This document shows positions 9,761-16,437 of a stretch of DNA of 64,000 bases, in pieces. This stretch comes from Gracilimonas sp964505215 (GTDB lineage: Bacteria; Bacteroidota; Rhodothermia; Balneolales; Balneolaceae): positions 62,001 to 126,000 of the forward strand of contig CAZDGU010000006.1 of assembly GCA_964505215.1 (NCBI GenBank), written 5' to 3'. Every line of letters starts with the position of its first letter. Within the stretch, counting starts at the first letter, position 1. Position numbers and translations under genes: made by a program. Under the pieces are notes generated by a model. It did not search any database, was not told where the DNA came from, and worked only from the letters and a program-made list of their open reading frames with translations.

Positions 9761-10191
9761 GAGCAGTTAATTGAATTTTAAAAAAGTCGGAAAGCAGATA
9801 ATAAGAAACCGGGATGGGAATGCGAAGTTCGTTTTCTCGGCTCAAACAAACGTCCAGCCAGCTTTGAGCCGGCAGACCGAGAGGGAGGTAATTACCATTT
9901 TGGATTCGATCTGACGGATTGCCCGCCTGATCGATGTATTAGGGTTGGGTTGTTCGAATAAGGTACTCAATCAGCCGAAAAGCTACTTTTGCGAGGCGCC
10001 GTTTGCAGATCTGTGTCTTTTATCTCAAACGCCGAAGCAATCTCGGGAATGGGACTGCAAGCTTTATCAACGCTCGCTTTGCCAACATCTTCATTTTGAA
10101 CCGGGGTTGGTCAAGATTTTGTGGATGTTCAGGATTAGTAAAAATAATTCTCTGAAAAACTACACTAACACCGTCTGATCTCGGCTCGGTA
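9761..10191. other. Intergenic stretch, no convincing gene
   Basis: About 430 nt between ddaH and the palindrome cluster. Small open frames exist but show no recognisable motifs. The only structure seen is an 8-bp perfect inverted repeat, ggctcaaa at 9839-9846 and tttgagcc at 9863-9870, without a T run. It may be decayed sequence. Confidence 0.6.
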
Positions 10192-10331
10192 CTGCTCCGC
10201 CGGAGCAGGGCTGTGGAGCCTTATGTGCTTTTATACAAACATACCGTCCCGATGGGACGGACACTGCTCCATCAGAGCAGTATGTTTGTATAAACTCAAA
10301 CAGATAACGAGTGGCCGCGCCGTAGGTGCGG
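10192..10331. repeat. Cluster of palindromic units with a nested cruciform
   Basis: Four hairpin units lie in 140 nt. They are ctgctccgccggagcag (10192-10208), ccgtcccgatgggacgg (10244-10260), ctgctccatcagagcag (10264-10280) and ccgcgccgtaggtgcgg (10315-10331, one G-T wobble). Units 3 and 4 are each followed by TATGTT. A perfect 13-bp outer inverted repeat (10231-10243 with 10281-10293, ttatacaaacata) encloses units 2 and 3, giving a branched stem. This looks like a REP/BIME-type dispersed non-coding repeat. Confidence 0.8.
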
Positions 10332-10495
10332 TATGTTCTTTTTGGAGCGAGGGAAACACTTTAAAACTATTTAAATCGAATAAACACAGCTATATATCAA
10401 CGCGTCCTCTTTACGAAGGAGGAGACAGCGGAGGTCGGAATGGTGGAATCCAGCCTTTAGCTTTTTACGCAGTGATTTGCGATAGACCGAACAAC

Positions 10496-10511
10496 TCCCG
10501 AGTACTCGGGA
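10496..10511. repeat. 16-bp perfect palindrome upstream of truA
   Basis: tcccgagtactcggga is fully self-complementary. It shares the TCCCGA...TCGGGA ends with the palindrome inside the tRNA-Asn copy at 11821-11838, suggesting one dispersed family. It lies 61 nt upstream of the truA start. Confidence 0.6.
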
Positions 10512-10572
10512 ATGAACAATTTGTTACAGAACATCAATACTCTAAATCCCGCATCTTTGGTATCTTTGGGAT

Positions 10573-11307
10573 ATGCAAAGATATATGTTGACGATAGAAT
10601 ATGACGGAACCGACTTTTCGGGATGGCAAATTCAACCCAATGAAATTACGGTGGAGCAAAGCTTGGAAGATGCTTTTTCAAGAATATTACAATCGCCCAT
10701 CGACCTGATTGGACAGGGGAGAACCGATGCCGGCGTGCATGCTCGCGGACAAGTGGCACATGTTGATATTCCGGAAGAGGTGAATTTGCAAAAGGTGATT
10801 CAGGGTGTAAATGGCCTGATTGGCGAAAAAATACAAGTGGTTTCCTACAGTCCCGTTTCTAACGAATTCCATGCCCGCTTTGATGCGGAGAGTCGGGAAT
10901 ATGAGTACACTTTTATTCAACGAAATATGCCGCTTCGCCGGCACCATGCATGGATGCTTCAGCATCCGGCCGATACCCAAATTTTAAACAAGCTTGCTGA
11001 AGAAATTTATGGTCAACATGACTTTTCGGGTTTCTCTAAATACAACAAAGACAATTACACCACCCTATGTACGATCGACAAATCAGTCTTCGAAATTGAT
11101 GGAGAAGTAATTCGATATCGAATAAGAGCCAACCGATTTTTACGCAATATGGTGCGCCGTTTGGTAGGTACAATGGTACGTGTAGCACAGGAAAAAATGG
11201 AAGCTGATGATTTTAAAAAAGTTTTAAACCTGGAAAACACTAAAATACCCACTTATACGGCTCCGGGCCATGGTTTAGTGCTTGAAAAAGTTTTCTATAA
11301 AAAGTGA
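10573..11307 (+). CDS. truA: tRNA pseudouridine(38-40) synthase TruA
   Basis: TruA modifies uridines 38-40 in tRNA anticodon stems. The 244-residue protein shows TIEYDGTDFSGWQIQP near the N-terminus, the catalytic Asp in GQGRTDAGVHARGQVAH, and the later FLRNMVRRLVGT motif. The start at 10573 gives the usual N-terminus (MQRYMLTIEYDG); an ATG at 10585 is the alternative. The start codon lies inside the loop of an 8-bp perfect stem (tatctttg 10561-10568 with caaagata 10576-10583), which could affect initiation. Confidence 0.95.
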   Translation: MQRYMLTIEYDGTDFSGWQIQPNEITVEQSLEDAFSRILQSPIDLIGQGRTDAGVHARGQVAHVDIPEEVNLQKVIQGVNGLIGEKIQVVSYSPVSNEFHARFDAESREYEYTFIQRNMPLRRHHAWMLQHPADTQILNKLAEEIYGQHDFSGFSKYNKDNYTTLCTIDKSVFEIDGEVIRYRIRANRFLRNMVRRLVGTMVRVAQEKMEADDFKKVLNLENTKIPTYTAPGHGLVLEKVFYKK

Positions 11308-11383
11308 AAATTCATCTTGATAGTAGTTGGTTAAAGTGATTATATTTGTCGCTCCCTTGAGAGAGGGACATACACACTGAAAT

Positions 11384-11455
11384 TCCTCGGTAGCTCAGTG
11401 GCAGAGCAGTTGACTGTTAATCAATTGGTCGCTGGTTCGAATCCAGCCCGGGGAG
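11384..11455 (+). tRNA. tRNA-Asn(GTT)
   Basis: This 72-nt cloverleaf has acceptor stem TCCTCGG / CCGGGGA, a normal D arm, an anticodon stem GTTGA/TCAAT around the loop CTGTTAA with anticodon GTT (11416-11418), and a T arm with GGTTCGAATCC. CCA is not encoded. A terminator follows at 11475. Confidence 0.95.
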
Positions 11456-11474
11456 CTAAATAAATTAATTATAG

Positions 11475-11511
11475 AAGGACTGATTGGCGTATGCCGGTCA
11501 GTCCTTTTTTT
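11475..11511 (+). terminator. Rho-independent terminator after tRNA-Asn
   Basis: Stem aaggactga (11475-11483) pairs with tcagtcctt (11498-11506), with an inner ggc/gcc pairing. A run of T follows to 11511. It ends 4 nt before the GIY-YIG start codon, so the nuclease gene probably has poor or separate expression. Confidence 0.85.
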
Positions 11512-11515
11512 ATAG

Positions 11516-11794
11516 ATGACTTTTTACCTTTACATACTTCAATCCGAGATTAAGGAATCCTATTACACAGGGATGTCTAACAATCCAGAAGGGCGCTGTT
11601 ATTTTCATAATACGGATGACCGGAATAACTACACAAAGCGCTATAGGCCTTGGAAAATTGTATATACGCATGCTTTTGATAAAAAAGAACGCGCACTTTC
11701 AGCAGAACGCAAGGTAAAAAGCTGGAAAAGTAAAAAGATGATCCGCTTGTTAATAGAGGGAGAAATTGACATAGAAGAGTACATTTCTCGGTAG
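11516..11794 (+). CDS. Small GIY-YIG nuclease family protein
   Basis: The 92-residue product is a single GIY-YIG domain of the UPF0213/YhbQ size. The two core strands are FYLYILQS and SYYTGMS, followed by the Arg/His pair in EGRCYFHN and the C-terminal Glu in ERALSAERK. It lies exactly between two tRNA-Asn copies. Its last two codons and TAG stop fall inside the second copy (ctcggTAGctcag), so the tRNA sequence terminates the frame. Such genes next to tRNAs recur in Bacteroidota from memory, which suggests a tRNA-targeting mobile unit; this was not checked. Confidence 0.85.
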   Translation: MTFYLYILQSEIKESYYTGMSNNPEGRCYFHNTDDRNNYTKRYRPWKIVYTHAFDKKERALSAERKVKSWKSKKMIRLLIEGEIDIEEYISR

Positions 11795-11864
11795 CTCAGT
11801 GGCAGAGCAGTTGACTGTTATCCCGACTGCTGTCGGGACGCTGGTTCGAATCCAGCCCGGGGAG
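11785..11864 (+). pseudogene. tRNA-Asn copy disrupted by a palindrome
   Basis: The flanks match the intact tRNA-Asn from ctcggtagctcag through the anticodon GTT (11817-11819), and again from cgctggttcgaatcc to the acceptor 3' strand. In between, 10 nt (the 3' half of the anticodon stem and variable loop) are replaced by the 18-nt palindrome tcccgactgctgtcggga (11821-11838). No 7-nt anticodon loop can form, so it should not be a working tRNA. The acceptor stem also has one C-to-T change (TTCTCGG). Confidence 0.85.
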
Positions 11865-11870
11865 CACTTC

Positions 11871-11914
11871 AAAAGCCTTAAACGTTTTTAAAAATATACG
11901 TTTAAGGCTTTTTT
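11871..11914 (+). terminator. Strong Rho-independent terminator
   Basis: A perfect 15-bp stem, aaaagccttaaacgt (11871-11885) with acgtttaaggctttt (11898-11912), ends in a T run. It sits right after the damaged tRNA copy. Confidence 0.9.
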
Positions 11915-12087
11915 GTTTTAAATGGGTACTGACAAGCAAATCTCATCTCTTCTGATTACTGGCCAAAGAGTGACTCTAATTTTTAAGATTAAGTGTATAG
12001 CCATTTAGCAGCTAAATAGAGGGTGTTTTAGGGTGCTGTCTAAAAAAGTGAGTAACGGATAATTACGAGTACTGTATTACTCTAAGC

Positions 12088-12549
12088 CTAAGAATCACCT
12101 TCAAACCTTAATCTGGCTAATTTTTCTTGCCAGGATTCCCATTCTTGTGGCTTGGGTTCGCCTGAGTAGTCAGATTTTTTGTTCTTCTTGTTGGGCGATT
12201 TGGAAGCTTTAAAAGAAGCAGCATTAACAAACTCGATATTTAATCCTTTTAATGCCTGTTTTATACCGTTATCGGAGGTGGCAATACATACTTTTTCAGG
12301 TGCTGACTTCTTAGCTTTTTCAATTATGAGTTTATCTGCTTCCTGGTGCCGGCTAAAGCGGAAGTGCATGCCTTTTTTACGCACGGGAATGGGAAAAGGA
12401 TAGCCATCAACCATAAAAAATAATTGTCTGTATTTTTTTATGAATTCATGCTGTTCCACCAAAGATATCAGCTGAATGATACCGTTTTGCTTGTCTTTAT
12501 TCAGACCCAAAGCGTGCATTATATTCATGGTATCTACAATTAAAATCAT
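12088..12549 (-). CDS. NYN/PIN-like (YacP-type) predicted RNase domain protein
   Basis: The 153-residue protein begins MILIVDTMNIMHAL, the first acidic motif of NYN/PIN-fold nucleases. It continues with LFFMVDGYP, QEADKLIIEKA and IATSDNGIKQAL, which supply the other acidic metal-binding positions. The C-terminal 40 residues are Lys-rich and probably bind nucleic acid. YacP/Rae1-like proteins cleave mRNA on ribosomes in Firmicutes; the role here is inferred from fold only. Confidence 0.8.
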   Translation of the reverse strand: MILIVDTMNIMHALGLNKDKQNGIIQLISLVEQHEFIKKYRQLFFMVDGYPFPIPVRKKGMHFRFSRHQEADKLIIEKAKKSAPEKVCIATSDNGIKQALKGLNIEFVNAASFKASKSPNKKNKKSDYSGEPKPQEWESWQEKLARLRFEGDS

Positions 12550-12713
12550 GGTTATAAAATATACAGACTTGGTTTAACTTAAAAATTCAGTGCATGCAGG
12601 CCTTCCTTAAATTTTAGATAGTTTAACTTATGCTAAAAATGTAAAGTGATGTTTGACAATATTACTATTACTTGAACTCAGGATTTATAAAATCACCCGG
12701 TTGTTTAAATAAA

Positions 12714-12750
12714 AAAAGGCGACTCTGCTATACAGAGTCGCCTTTTGTTT
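12714..12750 (-). terminator. Terminator of the nirK1-azurin unit
   Basis: A perfect 14-bp stem, aaaaggcgactctg (12714-12727) with cagagtcgcctttt (12733-12746), has a 5-nt loop. On the minus strand it is followed by TTTATTT. It lies about 25 nt beyond the azurin stop. Confidence 0.88.
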
Positions 12751-12770
12751 TAAATGAATTGTTTTAAAGC

Positions 12771-13250
12771 TTAGCTGCCAATTTCTTTAACGGTGAGCAC
12801 GCCTTTCATACCACCGTAAAAGTGGCCGGGAAATGAGCAAACGTACTCATAATTGCCGGGTTCCATAGGGACAGTAAAGGTAACCTCCACTGTTTCGCCA
12901 CCGCCGGCTAAATCGGTAGTTGCCAGAACCTGGTCCTCTAATTCAGGGGCAATATATTGGTTGTCGGCTGCTTTAGCAGAGGCGTTCACAAAAGCCTTCA
13001 TATCCACTCCTGCATGTAGAAATACAATGTTGTGTGCCATTGCTTGCTTAGGAATTCTGCTAACCGTTTTTAGCACTACTTTAATGGTTTCTCCCGGCTG
13101 GGCATTCATGGTGGTTACGTCAAACTTCATGTTGTCGGTACCCACTACTTCTATTACCCTGGGATTATCTGCCGTGCCTTGTGCAAAAGCGGCGCTTGTT
13201 AACAGTATGGTTATTATGAGGGTGGAAAATATGCTTTTTATTAATTTCAT
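12771..13250 (-). CDS. azu: Azurin (type 1 copper protein)
   Basis: The 159-residue precursor has a signal peptide ending AFAQ at residue 24. It carries the azurin copper site: His73 in AHN, then Cys138, His143 and Met148 in the VCSFPGHFYGGMKG segment. It is a periplasmic one-electron carrier. The gene lies 45 nt downstream of nirK1 on the same strand and ends at a strong terminator, so azurin is a plausible electron donor for that enzyme. This is an inference from context. Confidence 0.93.
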   Translation of the reverse strand: MKLIKSIFSTLIITILLTSAAFAQGTADNPRVIEVVGTDNMKFDVTTMNAQPGETIKVVLKTVSRIPKQAMAHNIVFLHAGVDMKAFVNASAKAADNQYIAPELEDQVLATTDLAGGGETVEVTFTVPMEPGNYEYVCSFPGHFYGGMKGVLTVKEIGS

Positions 13251-13295
13251 AGTTCTGAATTTTTATAATTAAAATTGATATCTGCTGAGTTAAGA

Positions 13296-14453
13296 TTAGT
13301 TTGATTTAGGTTTTGCAATAAACACTCCGGCTGCACCTTTCTGCATATCGGCCATTTCATGATCTACAAGTACATATTCTCCCGGTTCGGAAACAATGAA
13401 CTCCATCACGGCTCCGTTACTTGCACCTAATAATACCGTTTGCATTCCATGCCATTCATTTTTCAAGTTCCCTTCGTAATACACGCGGTCAAATATCCCG
13501 CCAATTACGTGTGCACTCGAAACATCATTTGGGCCAACATTCAGCATATACAAGCGTACTCTGTCGCCAACTTCAACTTCCATGGGATTGTCCATTAAAG
13601 CATTTTGGTGTCCGTTAAAAGCAACAATGGAAGGATGCTTTAAATCAGCGGCGTCAAAATCTAATTCGTGTAAGTCGCTGCCATCTGCTTTCTTCAGATA
13701 AAACTCGGACTGAACGATTGCAAACTCTTTATCTACTGCATAATCGGTTGGGTAACCTTCTTTGGGCGATACAATAACCATCCCGTACTGTCCCATGGCC
13801 ATGTGTTGCAGTACCGGAGGAACACCACAGTGATAAATATGAACACCCGGGTAGTTAGCAATCCACTCAAAACGAATCGTCATTCCCGGAGGCACAGATC
13901 TCCACTTATCGGAGGCGGCTACGGTACCGGAGTGAAAGTCGATAGAGTGCATCATCGGGGCTTCTTCACCCACCGGCTTTTGCAATTTAGACATGGCTAA
14001 TTGCTGAAGGAAAGGAGCATTCCCTTTCATAGGTGCGGTAATATCTACTGCTTCATCACTTCGATTCTTCATGGTAAAAACTACCTTATCTCCCTCACGG
14101 ACGTGTAAAACCGGGCCGGGAACGGTTCCGCCAAATGTCCATGCTGCGTAACGCACGCCTTCGGCAACTTCAATTTCCTGAGCCAGAATATCCATTCGTA
14201 CATGGTGCACGCGGTTACCTTCGGGCAGGGTAGCAATGTTTGGAAGCATGCTTACATATTCTCCAACTACGGGAGGGCCGTCATAATCTTCCATAAAAAG
14301 TTCGGCTTCCGGTAAACCGTACCAGCGGCCATCAACTTGAAATTTTGCCTCTAAGTCTTTTGAGGTATCTTGAGCAGAAACAATACCGGTTCCTAAGAGG
14401 GTAGAAGCTAATACTGCTAAGGCTAATATTACTTTTAAGTTCTTCATGTTCAT
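13296..14453 (-). CDS. nirK: Copper-containing nitrite reductase homologue with Gln at the type 1 axial position
   Basis: The 385-residue two-cupredoxin protein has a signal peptide ending VSAQ (about residue 28). The type 2 and catalytic residues aligned by eye to Alcaligenes NirK are present: His174, His208, His365, catalytic Asp172 and His315. Type 1 ligands His169, Cys209 and His217 are present, but the axial position five residues after the last His (Met in NirK) is Gln222, in HMAMGQYG. There is also an insertion of about 25 residues (138-163) before the first copper motif. NirK reduces nitrite to NO in the periplasm; whether this homologue does so is uncertain. It heads a unit with azurin. 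Confidence 0.85.
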   Translation of the reverse strand: MNMKNLKVILALAVLASTLLGTGIVSAQDTSKDLEAKFQVDGRWYGLPEAELFMEDYDGPPVVGEYVSMLPNIATLPEGNRVHHVRMDILAQEIEVAEGVRYAAWTFGGTVPGPVLHVREGDKVVFTMKNRSDEAVDITAPMKGNAPFLQQLAMSKLQKPVGEEAPMMHSIDFHSGTVAASDKWRSVPPGMTIRFEWIANYPGVHIYHCGVPPVLQHMAMGQYGMVIVSPKEGYPTDYAVDKEFAIVQSEFYLKKADGSDLHELDFDAADLKHPSIVAFNGHQNALMDNPMEVEVGDRVRLYMLNVGPNDVSSAHVIGGIFDRVYYEGNLKNEWHGMQTVLLGASNGAVMEFIVSEPGEYVLVDHEMADMQKGAAGVFIAKPKSN

Positions 14454-14474
14454 TAAGTTTGTGATGTTTAAAGT

Positions 14475-14496
14475 ATTAAGACAACTTTATCTTAAT
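14475..14496. promoter_or_regulatory. Inverted repeat upstream of nirK1, possible operator
   Basis: ATTAAGA-N8-TCTTAAT lies 22 nt upstream of the nirK1 start. A similar TTAAGAA-N9-TTCTTAA sits 51 nt upstream of the second nirK. The common core suggests one regulator, but the DNA is AT-rich and chance is possible. Confidence 0.35.
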
Positions 14497-14702
14497 TATA
14501 TGTGTTTTGGTTTCTTGTTTTGCTCTATGATAACCATGCAATATGAATATCCGGTGAAGTTCACGAAATAAATTTTTAATCAGAAAATATGATACTTAAT
14601 TGCAGCATTATGAGACTTCGCCATGCTGATGTTTACCTTGGATTATCTCTGAATTTTAGCTGTGGATGCATGGCTTTTAATAAACCGAATATGCCGGCAC
14701 TG

Positions 14703-14722
14703 TATAAGCTGCAAGGCTTATA
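14703..14722. promoter_or_regulatory. Operator-like inverted repeat 1 upstream of satD
   Basis: TATAAGC-N6-GCTTATA, a perfect 7-bp dyad. It is the first of three similarly spaced 20-bp dyads between nirK1 and satD. Confidence 0.65.
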
Positions 14723-14730
14723 ACGGTGTT

Positions 14731-14750
14731 TATAAGCTTAATGGCTTATA
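14731..14750. promoter_or_regulatory. Operator-like inverted repeat 2 upstream of satD
   Basis: TATAAGC-N6-GCTTATA again, a perfect dyad that extends by one more base pair on each side. It starts 28 nt after repeat 1, roughly 2.7 helical turns. Confidence 0.65.
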
Positions 14751-14759
14751 AAAGTATTT

Positions 14760-14779
14760 GATAAGTTATTTGACTTATA
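14760..14779. promoter_or_regulatory. Operator-like inverted repeat 3 upstream of satD
   Basis: GATAAGT-N6-ACTTATA, with 6 of 7 pairs matching. It starts 29 nt after repeat 2 and ends 40 nt before the satD start, in the expected promoter area. It is the weakest of the three. Confidence 0.55.
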
Positions 14780-14819
14780 TTACATTCTCTAAAACCACTA
14801 TAACCTTCATATTAGAATA

Positions 14820-15494
14820 ATGAGTATGAAAGCAGTAATTACCGGAGATTTAATCAATTCAACCCGGCTTGGGGAGGAAGCTTATGAGACGGTGATTGAT
14901 CGATTAAAGGATATCCTTCAGCTTTTAAAAGACGAGGAGCATATCACGCAGTACGAATTGTACAGGGGTGATGCCTTCCAGATTTTAGTTGAGAATGCAC
15001 AGACTGCGCTTTCCGTACTTTTTATAATCAGAACGTATATCAACAGCCTGGCACCGCCACAGGAGCGCAGAGGACAGAAAGTGGAATATAACTTCAGGTT
15101 AGCATTAGGTGTTGCTGATGTAGAAGGTGAGGTGAAAAGCGGGATTACGAATGAGCCACCATTTGTGTACTCGGGTCGTACTTTGGATGCTATTACGGCT
15201 AAAAATGTTACCATCGGCATACGAACAGAGTATGATGACCGAAATAGTGAGTTTAATACAGAGCTTAGCCTGCTGGAATATATTATGGAGCAGTGGACGC
15301 CTACTTCGGCCGGTATTTTATATCATAAATTATGGGGAAAAACAGAGCGAGTTATTGCAGATAAACTGGGTATCTCGCAGTCGGCCGTTAATCAGCACAG
15401 CCGGCAAGCCTGTTGGAACGGTCTTAAAATATTTTTGAATCGGTATGAACAAATCATTGAAAAAATGAGCCAAACGGAGCAGAATGATGATTAA
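14820..15494 (+). CDS. SatD family protein with C-terminal helix-turn-helix
   Basis: The 224-residue protein has the SatD-type N-terminus (MKAVITGDLINSTRL) and the YRGDAFQILVE motif. It ends in a DNA-binding-like helix-turn-helix around residues 178-205 (VIADKLGISQSAVNQHSRQACWN). It overlaps the DUF3307 gene by 11 nt, a pair that is commonly found together. The three dyads upstream suggest autoregulation or control by a dimeric factor. The biochemical role of SatD is not settled. Confidence 0.85.
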   Translation: MSMKAVITGDLINSTRLGEEAYETVIDRLKDILQLLKDEEHITQYELYRGDAFQILVENAQTALSVLFIIRTYINSLAPPQERRGQKVEYNFRLALGVADVEGEVKSGITNEPPFVYSGRTLDAITAKNVTIGIRTEYDDRNSEFNTELSLLEYIMEQWTPTSAGILYHKLWGKTERVIADKLGISQSAVNQHSRQACWNGLKIFLNRYEQIIEKMSQTEQNDD

Positions 15495-16218
15495 TACGCT
15501 ATTTGGATTACTGCTCGCACACATTCTTACTGATTTCGTTTTTCAGACGAATACCATGGTTCAGCAAAAAAAGGAGAAGGGCTGGAGAAGCAGTGGACTG
15601 GTGCTGCACTCCATTATTGCCGGAATATTGGCTACTATTTTATGTTTTCAATGGAATGCAAATGTGTGGTGGATTGGAGCCGTTACGGTGATTTCACATT
15701 ATCTGATTGACGGCGTGAAGGAAAGTTTGGTTAAGGGAAAGGAAATTCGTCATCCCGGCCCATTTGTGGCCGACCAGCTGGCGCATTTGCTGGTGATAGC
15801 CGGTATCATTTTTTGGTTGTATGCTGATTTCCCCTGGGCGGAATTGCTATCAGAAACTACATTATCTGCTTTCTTAATCGTATTTAGTGGAATATTGCTG
15901 CTGTATCGGCCCAGCAGCGTCATCATTCAGCAAATATTTCAACAATGGAAGCTGAAAATCCCGAATGATGAAGATCACCTTCCGGAAGCCGGAAAATGGA
16001 TTGGGTATTTAGAACGTACGCTTATCTTCATTTTTGTTTTGGTTGATGCTTACACGGGCGTAGGATTTTTAATAGCAGCAAAATCAATTTTGCGATTCAG
16101 TTCTTCCTCAAATCAGCGCCTGATTTCGGAGTACGTACTACTGGGCACGCTGCTAAGCTTCACAGCCGCCATCCTGATTGCCTCCGCCACCCGATATGTG
16201 CTTTTAGTTATGATGTGA
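15484..16218 (+). CDS. DUF3307 family membrane protein
   Basis: The 244-residue integral membrane protein begins with the DUF3307 pattern LLLAHILTDFVFQTNTMVQQKK and has HYLIDGVKE further on. About six to seven membrane helices are visible. It overlaps satD by 11 nt, pointing to translational coupling and a common task, probably regulation or sensing at the membrane, but the function is unknown. Confidence 0.88.
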   Translation: MMINTLFGLLLAHILTDFVFQTNTMVQQKKEKGWRSSGLVLHSIIAGILATILCFQWNANVWWIGAVTVISHYLIDGVKESLVKGKEIRHPGPFVADQLAHLLVIAGIIFWLYADFPWAELLSETTLSAFLIVFSGILLLYRPSSVIIQQIFQQWKLKIPNDEDHLPEAGKWIGYLERTLIFIFVLVDAYTGVGFLIAAKSILRFSSSSNQRLISEYVLLGTLLSFTAAILIASATRYVLLVMM

Positions 16219-16437
16219 TTTACCCTCGTTCCGGCTGCTCTGCTGCGGAATGCCCTATCGAGGCTCCACCTCAAACTATCGGATTAGCTCATACCGGAAT
16301 CTCTAATAATTCTAACCTCAATACAGCTCATTTTTCTATCTATATATAGCTTGAGGCAGAGCATTAAGTTTTACATTTCGCGCGGAAAGAGGATAAATAT
16401 CAAGTATATCTTTGGCCGAACTGAAACTCTATAACCT

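Noticed and set aside
9945..10178. Cys-containing 77-residue frame between ddaH and truA
   Set aside because: No ribosome site, no recognisable domain, and it lies in a repeat-rich gap; treated as non-coding.
10223..10591. 122-residue frame over the palindrome cluster
   Set aside because: It translates the inverted repeats and overlaps the truA start; composition is not protein-like.
12030..12055. gggtgctgtctaaaaaagtg, resembling the end of an insertion sequence
   Set aside because: No matching second end, target duplication or transposase was seen, so it stays a weak resemblance.
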